Positions 40,386 through 51,681 of a stretch of DNA of 64,000 nt are shown here, piece by piece. The stretch is taken from contig CM066031.1 in the NCBI GenBank assembly GCA_033557465.1, forward strand, positions 174,995,043 through 175,059,042, in the 5' to 3' direction. The notes below the pieces were generated by a model that saw only the letters and a list, made by a program, of their open reading frames with translations, was not told where the DNA came from and searched no databases. The first letter of the stretch is position 1. Every line of letters starts with the position of its first letter. The DNA is from Ichthyophis bannanicus. Its lineage: Eukaryota; Chordata; Amphibia; Gymnophiona; Ichthyophiidae. Made by a program: the position numbers and the translations under genes.

Positions 40386-40734
40386 GTAAAGCTGTGTGAG
40401 GCATTACCCTTTACTTTAAATCAGTGCTGTCTGAGGCATCTTCTTTTTAAATTTAAATTAGTGCTGCCAGCAAACACACCCTCACAGTGTCGTAACCTAA
40501 GGTGCCGCATAAGGCGCCCTATAAGGCATTCCAAAGGGCACATTATAAAGTGCACTGTCCGCCAAGGCACCTTATAATGTTCACTATAGGGTGCCTTATA
40601 AGGCGCCTTATAGGGCGCCTTATAGAGTGTGTTATAAGGCACCTTATGAGGCACCTTAAGGTAACAGCACTGTGAGGGTATTTTTGATGGCAGCACTAAT
40701 TTAAATTAAAAAAGAAAAAGCCTCAGACAGCCCT

Positions 40735-40815
40735 ATCAAATAACACCACTGTGGGATCAAACCCATGACATCTCCCTCCACAGTCAGTGACATAACCAGT
40801 GGGCTACATCTCTAT
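40735..40815 (-). repeat. tRNA-like module, type 1, inward-facing (copy 4)
   Basis: Minus strand GTAGCCCACTGGTTATGTCACTG then ATGGGTTTGATCCCAC; B-box match is GGTTTGATCCC. The 420-bp interval to the plus-strand module holds the GGCACCTTATAAGGC foldback. Confidence 0.65.
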
Positions 40816-41672
40816 AGCTACTAACAAACCCCCGGCTGGCTACAGAAGGACTGCAGGTCACCACACAAACTGTCTGCTGTAGTTACAAGGATAGGGTTAA
40901 CCCACCCATACCCATGATGCACTGCACATGCAGATCAGCAGTCTACAGATGATCACAAGATGGGGTATGCACCCCCACAGCACCTCGGCCTGGTAGGGGG
41001 AACAGACCGTGTGTGGTACTGGCACAGAGTAGCCACAAAACGACACATTGTGGGGGTATTGTGCTCACCCTGAGGGCGAGGTGAGGCACCCAGCACCAGG
41101 TCCGCAGCACCTGGCTTAGCTGAGATAGGCTATGCTGTAGGTTGCCATCAGTGCCAATGTGTGCTAGGTAGTCCTTACAAACACCCCTAGGATATACCTG
41201 TGTCCATCTGTATTTCCCAGTCACGTCTAGCCCTTGTGGACTATGATGCACCCAAAATAGTGCATATCCTGTGTGGGTGCCATGGTCATGTGATTTAAGT
41301 GAAGGGGGTGTTTAGACCCATAGGCAGATTATGTAGCAACACCCTACCCACCCTCTGGGGCTCAGGGTGGGGTACAGAATCTCCCACCAACAGATCCACA
41401 TTCTACATCCCTGCAATGGTGGCAGTAGAGGGGACCTTCTTCCCCAGTCCTGCTGGGGAACAGGTACCCTACAGGGCAGATTTATACACATCCATAAGGC
41501 AATGGCAGACAAACAGTAGGCCTGGAAAGGCTCAGCTATTACCCACCACTATCTGACATTCTCTAGCAGCAAGCACAGTCAGTCTCCAGCCACACACATA
41601 CTAACAGCAGTCTGCTAGCTAATCCATAGTGCATGCTACTTGAGAAAACATGAGCACACCCACCAAGGAGAT

Positions 41673-41685
41673 AAATCGGTGATTG
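41673..41685. repeat. BovB target-site duplication, left copy
   Basis: AAATCGGTGATTG, repeated exactly at 45,024-45,036. The equivalent empty site is seen in copy 3 (AGATAAGTCAGTGACTAG near 35,667) and copy 7 (AGATAAGTCAGTAACTGG near 61,760). Confidence 0.9.
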
Positions 41686-41725
41686 TTAGTTGTTGTTGTT
41701 GTTGTTAAGTGCCGTCGAGTCGGAG

Positions 41726-43387
41726 TCAACTCATGGCGACCCTCTGGATAGCTATCCTAAATTGTGTTCGGTCTTCAGTCAGGCGGCTAATTGTTGACAG
41801 ACTGGTACCCGTAGCTGCTGTTATTGTATCGATCCATCTCATTGCTGGCCTTCCTCTTTTGCGTTGACCTTCTATCTTGCCAAGCATAATGTCTTTCTCT
41901 AATGATCTCTCTCTTCGCATGATGTGTCCAAAGTATGAAAGTCGAAGTCTTGTCATCTGAGCTTCTAAAGAAAGCTTAGGTTTGATCTCCTCTAGTACCG
42001 ACTGGTTTGTTCTTCGGGCAGTCCATGGTATACACAGTATTCGCCGCCAGCACCATAATTCAAAGGCATCAATTTTCTTCCTGTCTATCTTTTTCACTGT
42101 CCAGCTTTCACATCCATATGATGTTATTGAAAATACCATGGCTTGAACAAGTCGAATCTTTGTATGGAGAGAGACATCTCTGCTCTTGAGAATCTTATCT
42201 AGGTCTTTCATAGCCATTCTGCCAAGAGCAATGCATCGTTTGATTTCTTGACTGCTTGTTGCTTCTTTATTGATAGTTGATCCAAGTAGGTTAAAGTTGT
42301 TCACAATTTCAATTTCTTCTCCTTCAACGATGAACCTGTTGATTATGCCAGTTGTCAAGATCTTTGTCTTCTTTACATTAAGGTGCAGGCCCATTTTGAG
42401 ACTATGTTCTTTGATTGTGAGAAGCAAATGTTTCAGATCATCTTCACTTTCAGCCAGTAATGTGGTATCATCAGCATAGCGAAGGTTGTTGATGAGTCTT
42501 CCACCAATCTTCACACCTCTGTTGTCTTCATACAATCCTGCTTCTCTGATGATTTGTTCTGCATATAAATTAAACAGGTAGGGGGAAAGTATGCAGCCTT
42601 GTCTTACACCTTTGCTTATTTTAAACCATTCTGTTTCTCCTTGTTCCGTTCAAACTGTTGCTTCTTGATCAATGTACAGATTGCGCAAGAGAACGATCAG
42701 GTGTTCTGGTATACCCATGCTTCTTAATGTGGCCCAGAGTTTCTCATGGTTTACACAGTCAAAAGCCTTGCTATAGTCGATAAAGCACAAATAGATATCC
42801 TTTTGGTATTCTTTAGTCTTTTCAAGGATCCATCTCACATCCGCAATGATGTCTCTCGTTCCTCACCCTTTCCTGAACCCTGCTTGCACTTCAGGTAGTT
42901 CTTGTTCCAGGTATGGTTGTAGTCTCTTTTGAATAATCTTCAGTAGAATCTTGCTGGCATGTGGGATCAGAGCGATTGTGCGATAATTTCCACAGTCAGT
43001 TGGATCACCTTTCTTTAGTATTGGTATAAACACAGATCTTTTCCAGTCAGTTGGCCATGATGTTGTCTTCCATATTTCTTGGCAGAGCCTTGTGAGTACG
43101 GTAACAGCTGCATCAGATTGCTGCAATACTTCTATGGGAATGCTATCAATGCCTGGTGCTTTGTTCTTTGATAAGGCTTTCAATGCTGCTTCAACTTCTT
43201 CTTTCATCACCAATGGTTCCCGATCATAAGGTACAGGTTGAAACGGCTGTTGGTCCACTTGATCTTTATCATATAAAAACTCTGTATATTCCTTCCACCT
43301 TTTCTTGATCTTCTCAGCATCATTCAACATAGAACCTTGAGCATCTTGTAACATTCCAATTCGAGGCTGGAACTTTTTCTTTAACAA
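41726..43387 (-). pseudogene. BovB ORF2, reverse transcriptase part
   Basis: Three open segments continue the BovB protein: 43,387-42,863 (ALSKNKAPGIDSIP, FIPILKKGDPTDCGNYR, EVQAGFRKG), 42,838-42,650 (YLCFIDYSKAFDCVNH) and 42,535-41,726 (NLRYADDTTLLAES with the catalytic YADD intact, then YGCESWTVKK, WCWRRIL and KRGRPAMRWIDTI). The shifts lie near 42,850 and 42,650-42,535. The copy cannot make a single protein, but its motifs are well preserved, so the breaks may be few. Confidence 0.9.
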
Positions 43388-43541
43388 TCGTAGCTTTAGG
43401 AAAGCCGATCTTGTTCTTCCTCTAATAGTTTCTGCTTCTATTTCCTTGCAAGTGTCATTGTAGTACTTTTCCTTGTCCTGTCTTGCTGCACGTTGGAAAT
43501 CTCTGTTGAGTTCTGCGATTGTCTTTCTTTCTCCTCTGGCT

Positions 43542-44900
43542 TTAGCTTCTCTGCGTTTCTGGGCAATTTTCAGAGTTTCTTTCTTCCGTCATCCATTTTG
43601 GCCGTTTTTGCTTTTTCACCTTTTGTAGAGACTTCTCGCTTTCTTCCAACACAACATTCTTGATGCCATTCCATAACTCTTCCGGAGCTCTGTCATTTGT
43701 ATCTAAAGCAGCAAATCGATTTTGCAGGCAGTCTTTAAATTCCAGTGGTATATTCTCAAGGTCATATTTTGCTGCATTCATGAGTGGTTTGCTCTTTTTC
43801 AACTTTAGCTTGAGTTTGCATACTAGTAGTTGATGATCTGTACCACAGTCAGCTCCAGGTTTTGTCTTTGTTGATGTTACAGAGCTTTTCCATCGTTGAC
43901 TTCCACATATGTAGTCAATTTGATTTTTATATAATCCATTCGGTGAAGTCCATGTGTACAGTCGCCGCTTGTGTTGCTGGAAGAAGGTGTTTGAGATGAA
44001 TAGATCATTGGTCTTGCAGAATTCTATCAGTCTTTCTCCAGCTTCATTTCTGTTACCAAGTCCATATTTTCCAGTTACTTTTCCTTCTTCTTTGTTGCCA
44101 ACTTTTGCGTTCCAGTCACCCATGACTATCAGGATATCCTGTTTGCATGTTCTGTCAATTTCAGCTTGTACTTGTTCATAGAACTCTTCAATTTCATTCT
44201 CTTCTGCAGCTGTTGTTGGGGCATATACTTGAATTATAGTTGTGTTGATAGGCAATCCTCGTAGACGAATAGAGATTAAGCGTTCGCTGACTGCATTGTA
44301 TTTCATTACAGTTCTTGCAAGTTTCTTCTTTATTATAAATGCAACACCGTTTCTTCTTTGTCTTTCATTTCCAGCATAGTAGACCATGTGATCATCTGAT
44401 GCAAAGTGCCCCATGCCAGTCCATTTCAGTTCGCTGACACCCAACAGATCAAGTTGTACACGTTCCATTTCATTCTTGACCATCTCCAACTTCCCTTGGT
44501 TCATGCTTCGTACGTTCCATGTTCCAATGTGTAAGACATCTTTACAGCTTCTGACTTTCATTTCATGCGCAGCTACATCAGCAGTCAGACTTCCCGAGGG
44601 CTTTGATCCAACCACATCATAAATGCTGGCTTTACTCTGAAATGTCTTCAGCTCTTCCCCAGTAGCTAGTTGAGTGCCTTCTGACCTGGGGGTCTCATCT
44701 TGCAGCATCATAGCACAATTTGTTTTGTTGTAACTATCCATTGGGTTTTCATGGCAAGATACAGAAGTAGATTGCCGGGCCTTTCTTCCGCGCAGTTTAA
44801 GTTTGGTGTTGTTGCCGTTGTCACAAAAATGTGATCCTCCTCCGTCAACACTGTCCCATTCTGCTGCTGCCCAGATGGGTGGTTTGTCTTGGTCTGGCAC
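43542..44900 (-). pseudogene. BovB ORF2, endonuclease part
   Basis: A 452-aa open segment. After a divergent N-terminus it has all apurinic-type endonuclease boxes: GTWNVRSMNQGKLE, LGVSELKWTGMGHF (catalytic Glu), NGVAFIIKKK, VYAPTTAAEENE, VMGDWNAKVGN (Asp/Asn), TWTSPNGLYKNQIDYI and ADCGTDHQLL (Asp-His). It matches BovB-type proteins, often named craniofacial development protein 2-like in vertebrate annotations. The frame ends at a shift near 43,560, after RPKWMTEE. The nuclease itself looks intact. Confidence 0.9.
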
Positions 44901-45801
44901 CTCAGCTGAGACCTGTCCATCTTGGGAGACCCTGCCAGTAGTTAAACTACCGATAGTTTAGCTCTCAGCATCACTGATGCACGCAAGCCCTCACAGCACG
45001 ACAAGCTGCAAACCAAGTGAGAGAAATCGGTGATTGGGCCCCAGAAAAGAAAACCCATAAATATCACTTGAGAAAAGTGCTATATAGTACTATGGGGGAA
45101 CCTAGCCATGCTGTGGTCACTGCTCAGTCAGGGTGAGAGTGACCTCCCAGCAGGACATGCTGTGGCCACCCTGTCCATGCAGGTGGTGGCCGGGCACTAC
45201 AATGTCCCAGCCATTGCCCTATGCCCTGTGCAGATGCATCCTGTCCGGGCCATACCCACAGTGCCTTGCTCCTCATTATGCACATTGATAGGCCAACACT
45301 GGAAACAGTGCAAGCAGTGTGGGCTCAGTAAGGTGTAAGCAGCCGCAACACACTGGATAGACAGACACACACTCCCACACCTATGCCAGCATTGTGCAAA
45401 TATAGAGGCTTTTGGCAGCCCTGGCCACCACACCAGTCCTGGACACAGTGTAGGCATGGCTATGGTACACAATACTGTTGGAGTCACTCCCCGGGGTAGT
45501 AAACACTGTCAGAAACCAAAACTGAAACACACTCCACAGATATCAGAAAGGTTGCTATGATTCAGCTCTATCAGCAAATTGTGCTTAACTTAGGAATTGT
45601 TATCTGCCATTAATCATAGCAACCTTTTGATATGTGTGTAACATATTCCCAAGTTTAGGGCGGCATTGCTAAGGTATGCAAGTGCTAGTATTGGAAAATG
45701 CTGCTGCGCACAGGGCCCAACAGCCTGACTCTCCATGAGGCTTTGGATAGTGGAGCCTGTGGGTGTGGGTGTTTATGCCCCTGTTGGCCACTGCTCTAGG
45801 G

Positions 45802-45995
45802 CAGAGGTTCCCAACTCCGGTTCTTGTGGGCCAAACACTGTTCAGGTTTTCATGCTGTTCCTAATGAATATGCATGAGATACATTTGTATACACTGGGGG
45901 GCAACGCATACTAATGCAGCACAGGCATAGTTATTAGGGACAGCATGAAACCTGAATGGTGTTTGGCCCTCCAGTACTGCAGTTTGGAAACTCTG
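45802..45995. mobile_element. hAT-type MITE, 194 bp
   Basis: Starts CAGAGGTTCCCAACTCC and ends CAGTTTGGAAACTCTG, with an exact 8-bp duplication CTCTAGGG (45,794-45,801; 45,996-46,003). The inside is a near-palindrome (GCATGCTG...CAGCATG; GGCCAAACAC...GTGTTTGGCC). Eight-base duplications with CAG-type ends are the hAT signature. The same insertion exists at 51,682-51,874 in copy 6. Confidence 0.88.
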
Positions 45996-46134
45996 CTCTA
46001 GGGATTGCACATGTTTATGGTGTCTGTGCTCTGTAGGGTAATATATAGGCGTTTTTGTCATGTTTATTTTATCTGCAATAAAGGTTCTGTCTTTATTACC
46101 AGGGTTTAGTACTGGGTAAAATATGGCGAAAGGG

Positions 46135-46222
46135 TTGGCAGTAGTCACAGCTGGGACTTGAACTTGTGACCTTCCATTTCTGAACACACTGGCTGTGTGT
46201 ACTGCACCACACTGTTGCCACA
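46135..46222 (-). repeat. tRNA-like module, type 2 (copy 4)
   Basis: Minus strand TGTGGCAACAGTGTGGTGCAG (A-box match TGGCAACAGTG) and CACAAGTTCAAGTCCCAG (B-box match AGTTCAAGTCC). The counterparts are 48,123 (copy 5, plus) and 51,445 (copy 6, plus). Sequence differs from the type 1 modules. Confidence 0.65.
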
Positions 46223-46995
46223 GGGACAGTTCGTTCCCTGGGGATACCATGACTGTTCGTCAGACAGACCCTGTCTGTTGCATTGCATGGCACCCACCTA
46301 AACAGGGCTAGGCCATGGTCTGCTGTGGGCAGATGCCACTGCCCCCTCCGCCACCAGCACCCCTCCGCCACCATGATGCCATGCCATTATGCCAGTGGTG
46401 CTGGAGGTGCGCAATCCCAGGCCATCCAGTATGCCGGTAGGCAGCTGTCTATGGTGTGGGTTCTCAGGTAGGGGTACCTACATGGACATGCGTGTTCCCC
46501 CCCCCCACACCGCCTACCCTGATCACCGCTATTTCAATGTGGGACCATTCACCTTGTAGGGGGACAGAGCATAGACCCTTCCAAACATGATATCTTCTTT
46601 TCTATGCTTTCTCAGTAGTGTTTCTTTATGTTTCTCATTAATATCACTATTGGACAGCTTGGTTATTGGGATTTTAAATGTGGTTCAGTTCATTTTCTAT
46701 GTTTATTTGCCTTTTTGTTCCATGTACATGTATCACTACTATCACGGTTTTGGGTTTCCCTGGCTTGGCTGTACATTGCTGACTGAAATGGTTTCTCTTT
46801 CCTGCAAATGTGCCTAACGCGAGGGTTTCACTCGCATTAATTTTCTGCCCTTCATTTCACGGCGTTAGTGTGCAAGGAGCCACTCACCGCCCACTCTCCG
46901 CCCATTGACCCCTTCTCTCCGCCCTCTGGGAAGCCTTATTCCACCCTTCAGAGCCGGATTTCACAGCGTTAGGGTGCTTTAACGCCGCAGCTGCG

Positions 46996-47062
46996 TTATC
47001 GCGCGATAAGTGATGTTATAACATGGTAAAATCACACGATAATGTCACTTATCGAGCGATAA
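46996..47062. repeat. CpG-rich subterminal palindrome, copy 4
   Basis: TTATCGCGCGATAAGTGA (46,996-47,013) and TCACTTATCGAGCGATAA (47,045-47,062) are inverted with one mismatch, 42 bases inside the right terminus. A likely transposase-binding or structural part of the end. Confidence 0.75.
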
Positions 47063-47104
47063 TACCACCGCAGTGACGTTAAGATGGTTTAGTAAACATA
47101 CCCC

Positions 47105-47167
47105 TTAGTAGCATACATTTTGAGTTCCTAAATAAAGATGTATTTTCAGCTGAAATTGGTCTTCTAA
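47105..47167. other. Spacer between TIR copies 4 and 5
   Basis: Sixty-three bases of AT-rich flanking DNA (TTAGTAGCATAC...GGTCTTCTAA) separate the right end of copy 4 from the left end of copy 5. Confidence 0.6.
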
Positions 47168-47189
47168 GGGGTATGTTTACTAAACTGTG

Positions 47190-47263
47190 GTAACGTTACA
47201 TACCACGCGTTATGTAACGTTAACGATCGTTAGGTCACGTTAACGCGTGGTATGTAACGTTAC
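47190..47263. repeat. CpG-rich palindrome near left end of copy 5
   Basis: GTAACGTTACATACCACGCGTTA at 47,190-47,212 and its exact reverse complement at 47,241-47,263 (23 bp; only part typed here matters: TACCACGCGTTA / TAACGCGTGGTA). The interval also has AACGTTAACGATCGTTA. A comparable but less perfect block is at 50,312-50,400 in copy 6. Confidence 0.82.
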
Positions 47264-48122
47264 CGCGCGTTAACATTACTTAACGATTGTTAATGTCCCC
47301 GGCCGCGGTAAATACCGCAGAAGGTGGAGAGAGGGCGGAGAGAAGGGGTCAATGGGCGGTGAGTGGGCGGGGAGAGGCTCCTTTCACACTAACGTGCTGA
47401 ACTGAAGGGCTGAATCCTACCGCAAATGAAAACCTGCCATTAGATGCACATTTGCAAGAGAGAGAAACCATTTAAGTGTCAGCAATGTACAGCCAAGTCA
47501 AGGAGCCCAAGAACGTGCTAGTAGTACTCCATTTTCAGCAACACCATAGTGCCAAATTATGAATGGCCACTATGGCGATGGTGCAAATGGGGCATAGGGG
47601 GCCACAGGCAGGACATGTAGTATGTGCTGCTGGGGCACAGAGTGGACCAGGCGGGCGCCTAGGTGGCACATAGGAACATAAAAACCGGAAATCAGCAAGA
47701 CAGCAGCTGACCAAGGCCAAACACAATCCACCTACATCTACCTGGTTCACCCTAGCCAATAGTTGCTAGGGCACTGACCTGACATCCCCCCAGCCATCCC
47801 GCCCCCATGTGGAAGGGACATAATATTGGTAGGCAGTGATAGGGGGGAGATGTGAGAATGTCCATGTATCCCCCCCCCACCCCGGGATCCGCTCCCTAGG
47901 TGGGTGCCTACCTACACAGTGGATGGCCTGGGACTGTGCACTACCAACACCAACAGCAAATGGCCATGTCAGCTTGGCAGGGGGGGGGGTGTCCGTGCTG
48001 GAGGGGGCAGTGCCACCTCCCTGCAGTGGACCTAGGCCATGCCCTGCATCAGTACGTTGTGTGCAGTGCAACATACAAAGTCTGGCTGATGAAAAGTACA
48101 GGTAGCCCCAGGGACTATTGTG

Positions 48123-48215
48123 CATCTGTGGCAACAGTGTGGTGCAGTACACCCGGCCAGTGTGTCCAGAAGCAGAGGGTCACAGGTTCAAGCCCCAGCT
48201 TTGGTTCCTGCAGAG
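48123..48215 (+). repeat. tRNA-like module, type 2 (copy 5)
   Basis: TGTGGCAACAGTGTGGTGCAG then CACAGGTTCAAGCCCCAG, with A-box and B-box matches 50-55 bases apart. No acceptor stem; not a tRNA gene. Confidence 0.65.
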
Positions 48216-49479
48216 CATGCCCCTGTGTTTTACCCTACAATGCAGATACAACAGCAACATGTGCAAAGCCCAAAGCAGCTGTGAATAGGGGTACAAACAC
48301 CCACCCACACAGGCTATACAATCCAAAGATGCATGGAGAGTCAGGCTGTTGGCCCCAGCATTGAGCTGAAGCTATCACCAGAGCACTACTACTACCCCCT
48401 GCACAGTTTAGCAATGTCAGCACTGTGATCAGGACCAGTGTGGCAGGCAGGGTTGCCAACCACCACTATCTTTGTACAATGCTGCAATAGGAGTGAGCGT
48501 GTGTGTATGTCTATCCATTGTTATGTGGCTGCCCACCCTTCACTGGGCCCAAAATGTCCCACTGTTACCAGTGTTAGCCTGAATAGGTACATAATGAGGA
48601 GCAAGGTATTTTGGGTATGGCCCGGACAGGGCAGATTGGCCAGGATGAATCTTCACAGGGTGTGGGGCAATGGCTGGGACACTGTAGTGCCTGACCACCA
48701 CCTGCATGGACAGGGTGGCCACAGCATGGCATGCTGGGAGGGCACTCACTCTGACCGAGCAGTGACCATGGCAGGTCTAGGTTCCCACATAGCACTCTAC
48801 GCCTCCAGTGATATATTTGTGTTCCCCAGTGCTGTGGTCACAATCACTGAGATATCTGTTTGTTGCACATAGTTCTTTTGTGAGCATGCAGTATGGACTG
48901 GCTGGTGGACTGTCCACAGTTAGACTGTGCATGGTCAGAACACCTATAAGGTACAGTCTGACTGTGCTGTCTGCTGGTGGCTGGCAGACAGTGATGAGAG
49001 GCAGTTGGGGTTTTCCAGACCTAACCCCAGTGTTGCTGCTGGTCTGCCACTGCCCCAATCATAGGTATGGCTCTGGCCCACCAGCCCTGGGGGGCTGTCT
49101 CATCCAAACAGGGTGGAGATTGCTTTCCCTCTGGTGGGGGCACCTGTTCTTTACCTACAAAAAGGGTGATGTGGGCCCTTTGGGGTATGTAGTGTATACC
49201 ACTGTGACCTATAAAGGCACTGCTACACAAATCTCATACAATTCTAGGAATTCCTCTGCCTATGTCAGCCAGACCCCCTAACACAGGGTACACACCAATG
49301 TGGCTGGTGGCTAGTCCCACATGTAACTGCAGGATCCAGACAGACACCAAATTACCTTCAGCTGCACTGCAAGGAACACCTGTCACACACTGGTAGTGAT
49401 GGGGATATACAGCATGACTTATCGCTAGCACCACATGTACTGCGGACCTAGTGCTGGGCACCCATCCTATCCCTTAGGG

Positions 49480-50030
49480 CAGTGGTCCCCAACCCAGTCC
49501 TATGGGGCCCACCGGCCAGTCAGGTTTTCGGGATATCCCTAATGACTATGCATGAGATATATATGCATTAGAGATATCCTGCCAACCTGACTGGTTTGTG
49601 GCCCTCCAGGGCTGGATTTGGAGACCCCTGCCTTACACCTCTGTCATTTAAGATTGTGAGTGGGCAAGGTACAGATGTCCTAGACATCAAAAGGGTAGAT
49701 AGAATTTCTCACATTCCTTCTTGATTCCCACCACCACCAAAAGGTTGTCTAATAGACCACATTTTGGTGGTGGTGAGTGGTGAGAAGTGAGGAGGAATGT
49801 GACAAAGTCTATCTACCCTTTTGATGTCTAGGACATCTGTACCTTGCCCACTCACAATCTTAAATGACAGAGGTGTAAAGCAGGGGTCTCCAAATTCAGT
49901 CCTGGAGGGCCACAAACCAGTCAGGTTGGCAGGATATCTCTAATGCATATATATATCATGCATATTCATTAGGGCTATCCCAAAAGCCTGCCAGGATTGC
50001 GGCCTTCCAGGACAGGTTTGGACACCCCTG
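49480..50030. mobile_element. Composite hAT palindrome, 551 bp
   Basis: Two hAT-type MITE arms of about 150 bp (49,480-49,630 and 49,881-50,030), each with its own CAG...CTG-type terminal repeats, flank a 250-bp spacer that is itself a near-perfect inverted repeat around 49,755 (CACCACCACCAAAA / TTTTGGTGGTGGTG). Flanking octamers CCTTAGGG and GCTTAGGT agree at 6 of 8 bases. A second composite with exact duplication is at 53,174. Confidence 0.82.
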
Positions 50031-50038
50031 GCTTAGGT

Positions 50039-50295
50039 ATATCCCAAGAAAAAGCAAAGCACTTGCAACTCGTACAGAAAACAGCTGTAAGGCTTATCTT
50101 CTTCACAAAATGAAATGATCACATCACTCCTCTACTCCATGAGCAGCACTGGTGTCCCTTTGCTTCAAAATTAAGTTTTTACTCATCCTTCTTATACATT
50201 GGGCCTACTATACTGAGCTATCTTTCTAATCGGACTCTAATCTCATTCCCTACTGCCCCTCTCGTACTGTCTGTTTGTCAAATACCCATCTCTAT
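50039..50295 (+). mobile_element. L2 LINE fragment, left half (split by copy 6)
   Basis: Translates to KHLQLVQKTAVRLIF and DHITPLLHEQHWCPF, then PTILSYLSNRTL, the L2 C-terminal region. It stops at TCTCTAT where copy 6 begins and continues at 54,552. The poor continuation with copy 5 at its left is separated only by the hAT palindrome. Confidence 0.72.
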
Positions 50296-51444
50296 GGGGG
50301 ATGTTTACTAAACTGCGGTAACGTTACATAACGCGCGTTATGTAACGTTAAGGATCGTTAACGAATCATAACGCGCGTTATGATGCGTTAACGATTGTTA
50401 ACGTTACATATAGCACGTTAACCTAAATTAATGATCGTAAAGTTCCGCGGCGCGGTAAAACATCGCAGAAGGTGGAGAGAGGGCGGAGCGAAGGGGTGAG
50501 TGGGCGGGGAGATGCTCCCTTCACACTAACGTGCTGATCTGAAGAGCAGAATCCTAAAGCGATTGAAAACCTGCCGTTAGATGAACATTTGCAGGGGAGA
50601 GAAACCATTTCAGTGTCAGCAATGTACAGCATAGGCAGGGAAACCTACAGAAAGTGATAAGTGTGATACATGTGCCCAGAACAAAAGGGCACAGAAACAT
50701 TGAAAATGACCCCAACAAACTGGAAAAAAACCATAACCAAGCTGGCCAATAGTAATATTAATGGGCTCCACAAAAAAGATATTACTCGTGGAAGGGTCTA
50801 TGCTCCGTCCCCATACAAGGTGAATGAGCCCACAGTGAAATAGCGCTATTCAGGGTTTTCCCCTCCATCGGACAGGGTTCCTATGGCATGCACATGTCCC
50901 GCAACATCAGGGCGGGCATGTTGGAACGACAACTGGGCAGATGCTGGAAAAAGGGATACAGAGGGCCGCAGGTGGCACATGCTGTGGTGCAGCTGGGGCA
51001 CAGTGCGGACTAGGGTGATGCCTAGGTGGCCCATACGAATGCTGAAACAGCAGAGCAGCCAGACAGCAACTGCTGAAAGCCCAACATGGGCACAAGTGTA
51101 TTTCCCACAGTGTCACAGGGGATAGTACCCAACAGCTACCCCCAAGGGCACGGAACATTGGCAGGCGGGGCTGGGGGGGGAGCGTGGACGTCTATGCAGA
51201 CACCCCTAACCCAGAACCCGCACCATAGGCAGCCGCCTACCTGCACACTGGATGGCCTGAGACTGCACACAACCAGCACCACCAGCAGAAGGGCATGTCA
51301 GCATGGTGGCAGAGGGATACTGGTGGTGGAGGGGGCAGTGGCAGCTGCCCACAGCAGACCGCGGCCTAGCCCTGTGTAGGTGGGTGCCGTGTACTGCAAC
51401 AGATGGGCCCTGTCTGACGAACAGTCATGGTATCACCAGGGAAT

Positions 51445-51535
51445 GTACTGACTCTGTGACAACAAAGTGGTGCAGTGCACAAAACCTGTGTATTCAGAAG
51501 CAGAGGGTTACAGGTTCAAGTCCCAGATGTGGTTC
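51445..51535 (+). repeat. tRNA-like module, type 2 (copy 6)
   Basis: CTGTGACAACAAAGTGGTGCAG then TACAGGTTCAAGTCCCAG; B-box match GGTTCAAGTCC. Homologous to the modules at 46,135 and 48,123. Confidence 0.65.
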
Positions 51536-51681
51536 CTGCCAACCCAGTCCCCATATTTTACCCACTACTACAACGTGCTAATACAGACAGCACCTTTATT
51601 GCAGATGACGTAAACATGCCCAAGACACCTACATTTTACCCTACAGAGCACAGACACCATAAACATGTGCATTACCTAGAG

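Larger units (their letters stand above)
41686..45023 (-). mobile_element. RTE-BovB LINE, near full length (3,338 bp)
   Basis: Bounded by an exact 13-bp duplication (41,673-41,685; 45,024-45,036). The minus strand carries an endonuclease, a reverse transcriptase and the BovB 3' end: GGGTCGCCATGAGTTG...GACTCGACGGCACTTAAC followed by (AAC)n. Length is close to the usual 3.2 kb of BovB. The coding region is broken by a few indels and stops. It is inserted into TIR copy 4, so it is younger than that element. BovB is known for horizontal transfer between vertebrates, but this sequence alone cannot show that. Confidence 0.93.
40100..47104 (-). mobile_element. TIR element copy 4, about 3.65 kb plus inserted BovB
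   Basis: Left end GGGGTATGTTTACTAAACC at 40,100 and right end GGTTTAGTAAACATACCCC at 47,104. Flanks are ATA (left) and TTA (right), so the 3-bp duplication is imperfect. In the orientation of copy 6 it runs on the minus strand. It contains a convergent type 1 module pair (40,310 plus; 40,735 minus) around a GGCGCCTTATA foldback, the shared core, a 194-bp hAT MITE (45,802), a type 2 module (46,135-46,222 minus) and CpG-rich palindromes near the right end. BovB sits at 41,686-45,023. Confidence 0.85.
47168..49471 (+). mobile_element. TIR element copy 5, right part missing
   Basis: Left end GGGGTATGTTTACTAAACTG at 47,168, preceded by TAA. It carries CpG-rich palindromes (47,190-47,263), the GGTGGAGAGAGGGCGGAG block shared with copy 6, a type 2 module (48,123-48,215), and the core in the same order as copy 6 (for example GCTGGGCACCC near 49,455). 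It stops at the hAT palindrome at 49,480, beyond which an unrelated L2 begins, so about a third of the element is gone. Confidence 0.78.

Noticed and set aside
40100..47104. A single large gene-bearing transposon (TIR ends plus BovB enzymes)
   Set aside because: BovB has its own 13-bp duplication and sister copies have the empty site, so it is a passenger, not the element's own coding part.
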